DNA of 64,000 bases. Origin: Opacimonas immobilis. Lineage in GTDB: Bacteria; Pseudomonadota; Gammaproteobacteria; Enterobacterales; Alteromonadaceae. Below are positions 8,610 through 16,458 of this stretch, piece by piece (within the stretch, counting starts at the first letter, position 1; each line of letters begins with the position of its first letter). The notes below the pieces were generated by a model that was not told where the DNA came from, made no database searches, and saw only the letters and a list, made by a program, of their open reading frames with translations. The stretch is taken from NCBI RefSeq assembly GCF_048282545.1, contig NZ_CP182485.1, positions 1,116,001-1,180,000 of the forward strand. The letters are read 5' to 3'. A program made the translations under genes and the position numbers.

Positions 8610-9063
8610 TGATATGGCCATATCTACTGTAGAGATAAGCGAATAGCCAGCCACCCATAATTCCTGCGTTGATTTGTAGGATAAAACCAATGGGTGTGCG
8701 GGCTCCCGCAATTAAAGTGACGCCCAATATCGGTTGCATAGCAAATAGTACCAATGCCATCACCGTTCCACCGGCGAAGATCCTTAATAACGTCGAACTA
8801 GTGCGCTTGAATATACAATGTTTGAGCAAAGGCACACATAAAAAAGCCAAGCATAAAGCGACAGCTATGATGACCCCATAACTTGCTAACATCCCCCACC
8901 AATCTGCGACAAAGTGGTAAAAAATATCGCTAATCGTCAGCTGAGCATCGATTTGTGCCAAGCCAATCAGAATCATCAAAGAATGTGAAAAACTCGCAAA
9001 TGTAAACGTGGTTAACCACGCTAAGCAAAAAGCAAAAAAAGTATTGAGTTTAATTATTTTCAT
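8599..9063 (-). CDS. Small multi-pass membrane protein of unknown function
   Basis: A 154-residue hydrophobic protein with about four predicted membrane helices: an N-terminal one ending TFTFASF, then WWGMLASYGVIIAVALCLAFL, IFAGGTVMALVLFAMQPILG and a C-terminal GGWLFAYLYSRYG segment. I do not recognise the family. The start at 9063 (MKIIKL...) is chosen because it keeps the gene clear of the divergent dehydrogenase gene at 9116; a longer open frame runs to 9249. Its 3' end overlaps the convergent oligopeptidase by 11 bp. Confidence 0.65.
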   Translation of the reverse strand: MKIIKLNTFFAFCLAWLTTFTFASFSHSLMILIGLAQIDAQLTISDIFYHFVADWWGMLASYGVIIAVALCLAFLCVPLLKHCIFKRTSSTLLRIFAGGTVMALVLFAMQPILGVTLIAGARTPIGFILQINAGIMGGWLFAYLYSRYGHIITR

Positions 9064-9115
9064 GATTGCTTTAGACTTGATTTCATATTGCAAATATAGA
9101 AAAGCGAAAACTAAG

Positions 9116-10219
9116 ATGCAAGGTTTTTTGTTCAACTTGATATGCATGGCTATTCTGACGATTTTTTTATCTCCAATTAAAATTACACAGGCAGCAAATT
9201 TTGATGTGCAGTCTATTGTTTCTGATTTGAATAATCCATGGTCTATCAAGAGCGATGCTTTTGGTCGCTATTGGATCACGCTCATGTCTGGAGAGTTGGT
9301 GATTGTGGAGCAAGACTCCCGGCAAATTGTCCCTTTAAACTTAGCCGAACTGTATCAGCAGGGGCAAGGGGGGTTGTTGGACATCGTATTGGTTGAAGTT
9401 AGACACGATGCTATTCAAGCAATCGTGAGCTATGCTCAAGGTAATGCGGTTGCCAATCGCTTGGCATTAAACAAAATTGCCCTCAACAAAGTGAATCATG
9501 TTTGGAAAATTACCCATCAACAGCAACTGTTTAGCGTGAAAGATGATAAGCAAACGCCGGTTCATTATGCAGGGCGTTTATTATTATTACCAGATGATAC
9601 CTTGCTAGTGAATTCTGGCGACGGTTTTGATTACCGAGAAGATGCGCAGCGCGTAGAATCGCAATTGGGTAAAACTTTGCGTATGACATTAGAGGGTAAA
9701 CCCGTTGCAGATGCACCGTTTGCTGACGACCCATATTTGTATAGTCTTGGACATCGCAACGCACAAGGTCTAGCCTTGGATGCGATAGGACAAATTTGGC
9801 AACATGAACATGGCCCGGCAGGCGGTGACGAAGTCAATTTATTAATGGCCGGTGCCAATTATGGCTGGCCGATTATCACCGAAGGTAAAGACTACAGTGG
9901 GGCATTAATTAGCCCTATAAAACAGGCCGCAGGAATGATGTCGCCAAAGGTGAACTGGACGCCATCAATTGCGCCATCTAGTATGGTGTACTACCGTTCA
10001 GATGCGCTTCCTGAATTATCCGGAAGTCTTCTAATCGGGACGTTAAAAACCAAAACTATTCATCGTATTGATCTGCAAAATGACTTTCGTGAAACAGTTT
10101 TAAGTCTACCCATCAACAAACGCATTCGAGATATTACCGTGGATCACCAAGGCCGAGTATTGCTGCTAACTGACGGTGAAAACGCGCAGGTTTTTATGCT
10201 CACTCAAGGACAAAACTAA
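9116..10219 (+). CDS. PQQ-dependent aldose sugar dehydrogenase-like protein (GSDH family)
   Basis: A six-bladed propeller protein related to soluble PQQ glucose dehydrogenase and E. coli YliI/Asd, expected to oxidise aldoses in the periplasm with PQQ. From the ATG at 9116 the product has 367 residues and a signal peptide (about 1-26, ending TQA). Diagnostic stretches are LNNPWSI, NSGDGFDYREDAQ, LGHRNAQGLALD, EHGPAGGDEVN and GANYGWP. An in-frame upstream start at 9008 would place the signal peptide inside the protein, so it is less likely. No PQQ biosynthesis gene is in the window. It is followed immediately by a DUF192 gene. Confidence 0.85.
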   Translation: MQGFLFNLICMAILTIFLSPIKITQAANFDVQSIVSDLNNPWSIKSDAFGRYWITLMSGELVIVEQDSRQIVPLNLAELYQQGQGGLLDIVLVEVRHDAIQAIVSYAQGNAVANRLALNKIALNKVNHVWKITHQQQLFSVKDDKQTPVHYAGRLLLLPDDTLLVNSGDGFDYREDAQRVESQLGKTLRMTLEGKPVADAPFADDPYLYSLGHRNAQGLALDAIGQIWQHEHGPAGGDEVNLLMAGANYGWPIITEGKDYSGALISPIKQAAGMMSPKVNWTPSIAPSSMVYYRSDALPELSGSLLIGTLKTKTIHRIDLQNDFRETVLSLPINKRIRDITVDHQGRVLLLTDGENAQVFMLTQGQN

Positions 10220-10220
10220 A

Positions 10221-10652
10221 TTGAAAGAACTATTTGGATTATTTTTGTGTGTGATATCGGCCTGGGCTGTCGCTTCTAGTGATTTTGGCACTGCGCGCAT
10301 ACAGGTATCCAATTTGAAACCGCTAACGGTTGAGTTAGCTGCCACAGACCGACAAAGGGCACGTGGCTTGATGCATCGTACTGAATTGTGTGCGGATTGC
10401 GGGATGTTGTTTGATTTTGGCGAAACTCGTTACGTTGGAATGTGGATGAAAAATACCGTTGTTCCCCTAAGTGTGGCGTATTTTAATGAACAAGGTGTCA
10501 TTGTTAATATTAGACAAATGCAACCGCAAACATTACAATCCCACCCATCTGACGCACCGGTAAGGTTTGCCTTAGAAATGCCTATGGGATGGTTTAACAA
10601 AAATAAGATCCAGGCGGGTGATCGTATACGAATCATCTCAATGCAACCATAA
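10221..10652 (+). CDS. DUF192-family exported protein
   Basis: A small secreted protein of the DUF192 family (function not established). The family signature is visible as RARGLMHRTEL, GMLFDFGE and MWMKNTVVPLSVAYF, followed by a proline/aromatic end ALEMPMGWF. The start is uncertain. A TTG at 10221, one base after the dehydrogenase stop and with AAGGA eleven bases upstream, gives a good signal peptide (KELFGLFLCVISAWAVA). A GTG at 10176 would overlap the previous gene by 44 bp and put 15 extra residues before the signal. I chose TTG. It is probably co-transcribed with the sugar dehydrogenase. Confidence 0.78.
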   Translation: MKELFGLFLCVISAWAVASSDFGTARIQVSNLKPLTVELAATDRQRARGLMHRTELCADCGMLFDFGETRYVGMWMKNTVVPLSVAYFNEQGVIVNIRQMQPQTLQSHPSDAPVRFALEMPMGWFNKNKIQAGDRIRIISMQP

Positions 10653-10730
10653 CATAAGCATAACGCAATAATAAAACGCAGCAATCCTAACGACAGAGAC
10701 ATTCAGAATTTATTTTAGGAATTGATGCTC

Positions 10731-12080
10731 ATGAATACAGCGCTAACAATAGCCAAATTTGGTGGTACTTCCGTAGCTGATTATGCTGCAATGCGTGCTT
10801 GTGCCAAAATTATCCAGCAATCCGCTGACACTCGTGTCGTTGTGGTCAGTGCCTCTGCAGGCGTTACTAATCACCTAGTTTCGCTATGTCACGATGTATT
10901 GGATGATCAACAAATTGATGAAATCTTGGCGCAGATCACCAAAATTCAACATAATATTCACGAGTGCTTACCAGAATCAGCACAACGCGATGGCATTTTA
11001 CAAGCGTTAATCGATGAGTTATCTCTACTTGCCAAACAGCCTTCTCTGCGCACCAATGATCAGCTCAAAGAGCAAGTGTTGTCGATGGGAGAGCGGATGT
11101 CGTCAGTGTTGTTTGCAGATGTTCTAAATGAACTTGGTGTGCCTGCTGAGAGCTTCGATGTCAGACAAGTCTTGCGTACAGATGACAATTTTGGTGCGGC
11201 CAACCCACAGCTTGCGGAGATCAAATCTTTAGCCGATACTCATTTAGCGCCGCGATTGGTTAATAAAGTACAAGTTACCCAAGGGTTTGTTGGCGCCGAC
11301 AGTGAAGGGCGCACGACAACGTTAGGGCGCGGTGGTTCTGATTTTACCGCAGCTTTACTCGCAGAGGCGTTAGGGGCTCAATTATGTCAAATTTGGACCG
11401 ACGTCATTGGCGTATATACAACCGATCCGCGCATTACTGATGCAGCCCGTCCACTAGCAGAACTCAGTTTTGAAGAAGCCGCTGAAATGGCAACATTCGG
11501 TGCCAAAGTGCTTCATCCAGCGACGATGGAGCCAGCCCTCAGACAAGATATAAAAGTGTTTGTTGGCTCGTCCAAAGAACCAGAAAAAGGCGGTACTGTA
11601 ATAGTGCGTGACTGTGTTGAAGAGCCACCATACAGAGCCATTACCCGACGTAAAGACCAAGTTATGGTGACAGTTAAAACCCCAAAGATGATGTATGCAC
11701 AGGGTTTTCTTGCAAAAGTATTTGAAATCATCGCCGAACATGAACTCAGTGTCGATTTGGTGACGACTTCTGAGATTTCAGTGTCATTTACATTGGATAA
11801 TCCACCCAATTCAGTGGCTGAACGTTTGAATAAAGAAACCATTGCGGATTTAGCTGAAATATGTGATGTGACTGTCGAAAGAGGGTTCGATTTGATCACA
11901 GTGGTAGGTAATCACATGCAAACGGCGCCAGGGGTAAGTAGCAAAATACTCAGCGCAGTTGCTGACTATGAGTTGCGTATGATTTGTTTTGGCGCGAATC
12001 CCCATAACATGTCATTTTTGGTGCAAGCACAAAATAGCGATGAAATCGTGAAGGGACTTCACCGCACGCTTTTTGAATAA
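10731..12080 (+). CDS. lysC: Lysine-sensitive aspartate kinase III
   Basis: Phosphorylates aspartate in the first step of the lysine/threonine/methionine pathway. The 449-residue product has the kinase motif KFGGTSVADYAAM at the N-terminus, GRTTTLGRGGSDFTAALLAEAL and IWTDVIGVYTTDPR in the substrate/ATP region, and AAEMATFGAKVLHPAT. Two C-terminal ACT domains contain SVDLVTTSEISVSFTLD and RMICFGANPHN. The match along its length is to E. coli LysC rather than to the fused ThrA/MetL enzymes. ATGs at 10725 and 10731 are both possible behind AGGA at 10717-10720. The 78-bp upstream gap is too short for a lysine riboswitch, and none is seen. Confidence 0.93.
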   Translation: MNTALTIAKFGGTSVADYAAMRACAKIIQQSADTRVVVVSASAGVTNHLVSLCHDVLDDQQIDEILAQITKIQHNIHECLPESAQRDGILQALIDELSLLAKQPSLRTNDQLKEQVLSMGERMSSVLFADVLNELGVPAESFDVRQVLRTDDNFGAANPQLAEIKSLADTHLAPRLVNKVQVTQGFVGADSEGRTTTLGRGGSDFTAALLAEALGAQLCQIWTDVIGVYTTDPRITDAARPLAELSFEEAAEMATFGAKVLHPATMEPALRQDIKVFVGSSKEPEKGGTVIVRDCVEEPPYRAITRRKDQVMVTVKTPKMMYAQGFLAKVFEIIAEHELSVDLVTTSEISVSFTLDNPPNSVAERLNKETIADLAEICDVTVERGFDLITVVGNHMQTAPGVSSKILSAVADYELRMICFGANPHNMSFLVQAQNSDEIVKGLHRTLFE

Positions 12081-12166
12081 ACCTTTTGTCAAATCAGTGT
12101 ACTACGCAACGTTAAACGCCTTAATTAAAGAGAAATAGCCTGATTGTTTATCTGATATCTCTTAAA

Positions 12167-12970
12167 TTAGGCTTTGACGCTGTAGCGAGTGCGATTCGTC
12201 AACTCATAAGCAGTCAGTTGATTCCCCCAGACATAACCTGTATCGAGGCCAATATACTGTGTCGAATTGGTCTGCCCTTGTAGGCTGGCCCAATGCCCAA
12301 ATACGACACGTTTATTTAATAGATATGGGTTGTAAAACTGAAACCAGGGGCGCAGGCTTTGAGGCGCTTGCGAAGGGTTGACTTTGCAGGCAAAATCCAT
12401 CGCACCATTGTGGTCAAGGTAGCGCATACGAGTAAAGGCATTCACAATAAAACGCTGTCTATCTATTGTTTTATGAGCTGGTGCCCATACTTTTGGCGTA
12501 TTGCCGTACATATTTTGTAAAAAATGCGCAAAGTTCGGTTGTTGCAGCACGTGTTCGATTTCTTGGTTAAAGCGCATGGCGTCATCGAATGACCAGGCGG
12601 GATAAAGACCGGCATGAGTGATTAATGTATTTTTTTTATAACAAAGCGCCAGCGGCATATACCGGATCCACTCAAATAATTTGTCTCGGCCAGAATAAGA
12701 AAGTAGTTTTTGTAATCGGTCACTGGGTTTAGCACTGCGTATTTCTGCGCTGATTGCCAGTAAATGTAAATCATGGTTACCTAAAACCGAATGAAAATGT
12801 TCGCCAAGGTCATAACAATACTGAAGTACAGATAATGAATCCTCACCTCGAGCAACGAGATCTCCAACAGCATAGAGATGGTCTTTTTGAGGGTTAAATT
12901 TTAATTTGGTGAGAAGTTTTTTGAGGCCTTTATAACATCCTTGGATATCCCCTACGACATAATCAGCCAT
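12167..12970 (-). CDS. apaH: Symmetrical bis(5'-nucleosyl)-tetraphosphatase (diadenosine tetraphosphatase)
   Basis: Hydrolyses Ap4A to two ADP. The 267-residue protein has the metallophosphatase motifs in order: YVVGDIQGCYKGL at the start, VGDLVARGEDS, and LGNHDLHLLAI; metal-binding histidines follow in THAGLYPAW and FGHWASLQG. It is the last gene of the lptD-surA-pdxA-ksgA-apaG-apaH operon, two bases after apaG. It converges on lysC with an 86-bp gap that carries only an imperfect AT-rich inverted repeat. Confidence 0.95.
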   Translation of the reverse strand: MADYVVGDIQGCYKGLKKLLTKLKFNPQKDHLYAVGDLVARGEDSLSVLQYCYDLGEHFHSVLGNHDLHLLAISAEIRSAKPSDRLQKLLSYSGRDKLFEWIRYMPLALCYKKNTLITHAGLYPAWSFDDAMRFNQEIEHVLQQPNFAHFLQNMYGNTPKVWAPAHKTIDRQRFIVNAFTRMRYLDHNGAMDFACKVNPSQAPQSLRPWFQFYNPYLLNKRVVFGHWASLQGQTNSTQYIGLDTGYVWGNQLTAYELTNRTRYSVKA

Positions 12971-12972
12971 AT

Positions 12973-13350
12973 CTAATGTACAATATTATCTTTCGAAAGT
13001 TGAAACATGGGGATTTCAGCTTTAAAACGAAGCCCCCGGGGACCGTCAAATTCGTAGTGACCTTCCATTGTGCCAAATGGAGTTGCAATCACTGCACCGC
13101 TAGAATAAGAATATTCTTCTCCTGCCGCTAGAATGGGCTCTTCACCTACTACACCAGCGCCATATACATTCTTTGATTCACCATTGCCATCAGTGATCAT
13201 CCAATAGCGAGAGCGCAACTGAACAGTGTGCTGGCCAAGATTTCGAATGCACACGTAATAGGCGAAAGCATAGCGGTTTTCTGCAGGATCAGAGTGACTT
13301 TCAAGATATTGGCTGATTACCGATACGCGGATGTCGTCAGATAAATCCAT
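12973..13350 (-). CDS. apaG: ApaG protein
   Basis: A 125-residue protein of the ApaG/CorD family with an immunoglobulin-like fold. It has the typical core NLGQHTVQLRSRYWMITDGNG, the VYGAGVVGEEPILAAGE segment and the C-terminal GTMEGHYEF. Its cellular role is uncertain; cobalt/magnesium-related phenotypes are known from enterics. It lies between ksgA (11 bp) and apaH (2 bp) in the classic order. Confidence 0.94.
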   Translation of the reverse strand: MDLSDDIRVSVISQYLESHSDPAENRYAFAYYVCIRNLGQHTVQLRSRYWMITDGNGESKNVYGAGVVGEEPILAAGEEYSYSSGAVIATPFGTMEGHYEFDGPRGLRFKAEIPMFQLSKDNIVH

Positions 13351-13361
13351 AGTAATTACAT

Positions 13362-14159
13362 TTAATCAGTATTATTTAAATTATTAGCAATCAGTGCATA
13401 TTGTGCAAGAGATAAATTTTCAGCTCGCAAATTTGGGTCAATGCCCAATACCTCAAGCTCCTCACTACTGATACAATTTTTGAGGCTATTGCGAATCGTT
13501 TTGCGACGCTGATTAAATGCTTCAGCAGTCACTCGCGCCAATTCCTCTACGTTATTTACCTTAACAGGAGGAGTTTTATGCGGGATGAGTCTGACAACTG
13601 CACTATCTACCTTGGGCGGCGGCACAAATGCTTGCGGTGGGACTTCCAAAACCGGCATGACCTGACAGTAATATTGCGCCATTACTGAAAGCCTTCCGTA
13701 GTTTTTGTGTCCGGGGCCTGCAGCTAAGCGCAAGACGACTTCTTTTTGCAACATAAAATGCATATCTTGGATATGCTCGGCAAAACTGAACAGATGGAAC
13801 ATCAATGGAGTTGAGATGTTATAAGGAAGATTACCAAAAACTTTTAGTGGCTTATCCTTGATGACGGACGCAAAATCAAATTGCAATGCATCAGCAAAGT
13901 GAATGACAAGTTTGTCTTGAATAAACGGATGCGTCTCTAGTCTTTTGACCAAGTCTTTATCAAGCTCAACGACCTGTAATTGCTCTACCTGTTCACACAC
14001 GGGCTCAGTGAGTGCACCAAGGCCTGGACCGATTTCTAACATAGTGGCATCGTTGGTGGGCGCAATCGCTGCAACGATTTGGTCGATGATGAATGCATCT
14101 TGCAAAAAGTTTTGGCCAAAGCGTTTCCTTGCTGTATGACCTTGATGGCTTTTACTCAT
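13362..14159 (-). CDS. rsmA: 16S rRNA dimethyladenosine transferase (KsgA/RsmA)
   Basis: Dimethylates the two adjacent adenines in the 3' terminal hairpin of 16S rRNA late in 30S assembly. The product (265 residues) starts MSKSHQGHTARKRFGQNFL. It has the SAM motif EIGPGLGALTEP, the catalytic NLPYNISTPLMFHL, and the C-terminal EAFNQRRKTIRNSL. The ATG at 14159 matches the enteric start; a TTG at 14177 would add six residues. It overlaps the end of pdxA by eight bases, implying translational coupling, and has no obvious SD of its own. Confidence 0.95.
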   Translation of the reverse strand: MSKSHQGHTARKRFGQNFLQDAFIIDQIVAAIAPTNDATMLEIGPGLGALTEPVCEQVEQLQVVELDKDLVKRLETHPFIQDKLVIHFADALQFDFASVIKDKPLKVFGNLPYNISTPLMFHLFSFAEHIQDMHFMLQKEVVLRLAAGPGHKNYGRLSVMAQYYCQVMPVLEVPPQAFVPPPKVDSAVVRLIPHKTPPVKVNNVEELARVTAEAFNQRRKTIRNSLKNCISSEELEVLGIDPNLRAENLSLAQYALIANNLNNTD

Positions 14160-15138
14160 GGGTATGGGATAACTCAATAGCGCTTTGAATCGCTTTTATT
14201 AAACTACCAGCATTGGCTTCACCTTTGCCAGCTAAATCAATCGCAGTGCCGTGATCAACCGAGGTGCGAATGAAAGGCAAGCCCAGCGTGATATTGACCG
14301 CTTCACCAAAGCCTTTGTACTTGAGTACTGGAAGGCCTTGGTCATGATACATTGCAAGCACAGTATCGGCTTCGGCTAAATATTTGGGATTAAAGATCGT
14401 ATCTGCCGGCAATGGTCCAGTTAAATCAATTCCTTCAGCTCGCAGTAGGTCTAAAGTAGGGATGATCGTATCGATTTCTTCTCGGCCAAGGTGACCATCC
14501 TCTCCTGCATGTGGATTCAGTCCACACACGTATATTTTGGGTTTCTGAATACCAAATTTGAGTTTCAGATCCGTATGAATGATGTGAATGACCTTGTGTA
14601 AACGTTCTGCAGTAATGGCTTTTGAGACATATGCTAATGGGATGTGAGTCGTTGCTAGCGTAACTCGTAAACCGTCAGTGGCTAACATCATTACAACATC
14701 TGATGTATTGGATTGTGCAGCAAAATATTCAGTATGTCCGCTAAATGACATCCCACCTTTATTAATGATGCCTTTGTGCACCGGACCTGTCACAACCGCA
14801 GCAAAGTCGCCCTGCATATTGGCTTCGCATGCTTGGCGCAGGGTTTCGACAACATAAGGACCATTTTCAGCATTTAGCTCTCCGGCAACTACCTTGGCTT
14901 GAACGGGTATATGTTGTACATATAGAGAACCTTGAGGAGCAGGTTCTTCTTGTCCTGTGTAAGGAATAAGCGAGACGTCATGTTGCAGTAATTTAGCTCG
15001 CGCTTCGAGCATGGCACAATCAGCAAATGCGACTAAAACAGCTTGCCAATCTATGTAGGCAAGCTGTAATGTTAAATCGGGACCGATCCCTGCTGGCTCA
15101 CCAGGAGTAACGGCTATTTTGGGTAATTTTGACATCAT
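14152..15138 (-). CDS. pdxA: 4-hydroxythreonine-4-phosphate dehydrogenase
   Basis: NAD-dependent enzyme of the DXP-dependent pyridoxal phosphate pathway. It produces the amine substrate of PdxJ, which is encoded at 23.2 kb. The 328-residue protein shows AVTPGEPAGIGPDL at the N-terminus. Metal-ligand histidines lie in GHTEYFA, GLNPHAGEDG and AMYHDQGLPVLKY, with FIRTSVDHGTAID near the C-terminus. Its ATG overlaps the surA stop (ATGA), so the two are coupled. A second ATG lies one codon downstream. Confidence 0.95.
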   Translation of the reverse strand: MMSKLPKIAVTPGEPAGIGPDLTLQLAYIDWQAVLVAFADCAMLEARAKLLQHDVSLIPYTGQEEPAPQGSLYVQHIPVQAKVVAGELNAENGPYVVETLRQACEANMQGDFAAVVTGPVHKGIINKGGMSFSGHTEYFAAQSNTSDVVMMLATDGLRVTLATTHIPLAYVSKAITAERLHKVIHIIHTDLKLKFGIQKPKIYVCGLNPHAGEDGHLGREEIDTIIPTLDLLRAEGIDLTGPLPADTIFNPKYLAEADTVLAMYHDQGLPVLKYKGFGEAVNITLGLPFIRTSVDHGTAIDLAGKGEANAGSLIKAIQSAIELSHTHE

Positions 15139-16430
15139 GATGTTCCATCATCAAATACTTCTATGTAGGCTTTTTCACGCAATTCACGCAACCAAGCTTC
15201 TGATTCTTCTGCGAACTTACGATTAAATAGCAATTGATAGGCTTTGTCTTGTTGGCGTTTTTCGGTGGCATCATCCACCCGACGATCCATCAATTCAATC
15301 AAGTGCCAGCCGTGAACTGAGCGCACTGGTGCACTGATTTCACCGATTGCTAATTGAGCCAAAGCATCTCTAAATGCAGGAACATACACACTAGGATCGG
15401 TCCAGCCCAACTCGCCACCTTTAATGGCCGAGCCCGGATCTGCTGAATGCTCTTTGGCAAGCTCGGCAAACGTCTTGTCACCGGCAATGATCTGGGATTT
15501 AAATTCTTCAAGCATCTGCTTTGCTTTGTCTTCGCTCAAAATGATCGATGGCTTAATCAAAATATGACGTGAATTCACCTCTTCGATTGTTGCCACCTCA
15601 ATACCTCGCGTTTCCAAGATCTTGAGGAGATGGAAACCTGCGCCACTGCGAATCGGGCCAATCAATGAATCTTTAGTTCGACCTTGCACAACTTCTGCAA
15701 ACAAAGTTGGCATTGCATTGATATTGAGCCAACCCAAATCACCACCTTCTAATGCTTTGGCACCAGATGATGAGGCGATAGCAATCTTAGCAAAATCAGA
15801 ACCGTTGGTTAACAGCTCCAGTACTTTGTCCGCGCGTGAGCGAGCTTCTTCAATATCTGCATCAGTCGGTTCCGGAGGGAAGCCAATCAATATATGACCT
15901 AAGCGATACTCTGCCTGTTCGTTACCTTGTTCCTTGATGATGTCAACTAATCCTGCAATTTCTTGCGGGGTGATATAAATACGACGACGCACATTGGCAC
16001 GTCTGACTTCACCAGTGATGAGTTCTTTGCGAACCTGTTCGCGGTATACGTCATAGGTTAAGCCGCTCGCTACGATAGAAGCGCGCAGCTGTTCAAGCGT
16101 AGCATTTTGTTGGCGTGCAATATTCTCAATGGTTTGTTCAAGCTGAGGGTCAGAAATACGGATCCCCATGCGATCAGCCATCTGCATCTGTAAGTTTTCC
16201 AGAATCAAACGTTCGATGGCCTGGGTACGCAGTGCGCGCTCAGAGGGTAATGATTGGTTTTGTTTGGCAGCATTCGCTTTAACGGTTTCGACCAATGCGT
16301 CGATTTCACTTTCTAAGATGACGCCTTGGTCAACGATAACAGCTACTTTGTCTAATGATTGTTGAGCGAACAAATGGCTCGATGCAAAGAGGCTTAGTGC
16401 AACAGCAAGGATAGTGGAAATTTTACGCAT
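15135..16430 (-). CDS. surA: Periplasmic chaperone / peptidyl-prolyl isomerase SurA
   Basis: Escorts unfolded outer-membrane proteins across the periplasm to the BAM complex. The 431-residue product has a signal peptide (about 1-22, ending LFAQ), the SurA N-terminal chaperone region with VDQGVILESEIDAL, and two parvulin domains. The domains are recognisable by YRLGHILIGFP...GGDLGWLN and NSRHILIKPS...GGELGWTDPS. A C-terminal helix completes the chaperone core. The position directly after lptD is conserved and fits its role in LptD assembly. Confidence 0.95.
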   Translation of the reverse strand: MRKISTILAVALSLFASSHLFAQQSLDKVAVIVDQGVILESEIDALVETVKANAAKQNQSLPSERALRTQAIERLILENLQMQMADRMGIRISDPQLEQTIENIARQQNATLEQLRASIVASGLTYDVYREQVRKELITGEVRRANVRRRIYITPQEIAGLVDIIKEQGNEQAEYRLGHILIGFPPEPTDADIEEARSRADKVLELLTNGSDFAKIAIASSSGAKALEGGDLGWLNINAMPTLFAEVVQGRTKDSLIGPIRSGAGFHLLKILETRGIEVATIEEVNSRHILIKPSIILSEDKAKQMLEEFKSQIIAGDKTFAELAKEHSADPGSAIKGGELGWTDPSVYVPAFRDALAQLAIGEISAPVRSVHGWHLIELMDRRVDDATEKRQQDKAYQLLFNRKFAEESEAWLRELREKAYIEVFDDGTS

Positions 16431-16458
16431 AATGACTCGTTTATTATATTTTCAATTA

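Noticed and set aside
9064..9249. N-terminal extension of the 154-residue membrane protein to 9249
   Set aside because: Overlaps the signal peptide coding part of the divergent dehydrogenase and adds an unlikely sequence before the first membrane helix.
10653..10730. Possible lysine riboswitch upstream of lysC
   Set aside because: The gap is 78 bp, too short for the riboswitch, and no matching helices are visible.
12081..12166. Imperfect AT-rich inverted repeat between lysC and apaH as a bidirectional terminator
   Set aside because: Two mismatches in the 14-base arms, long loop, no clean T tract.
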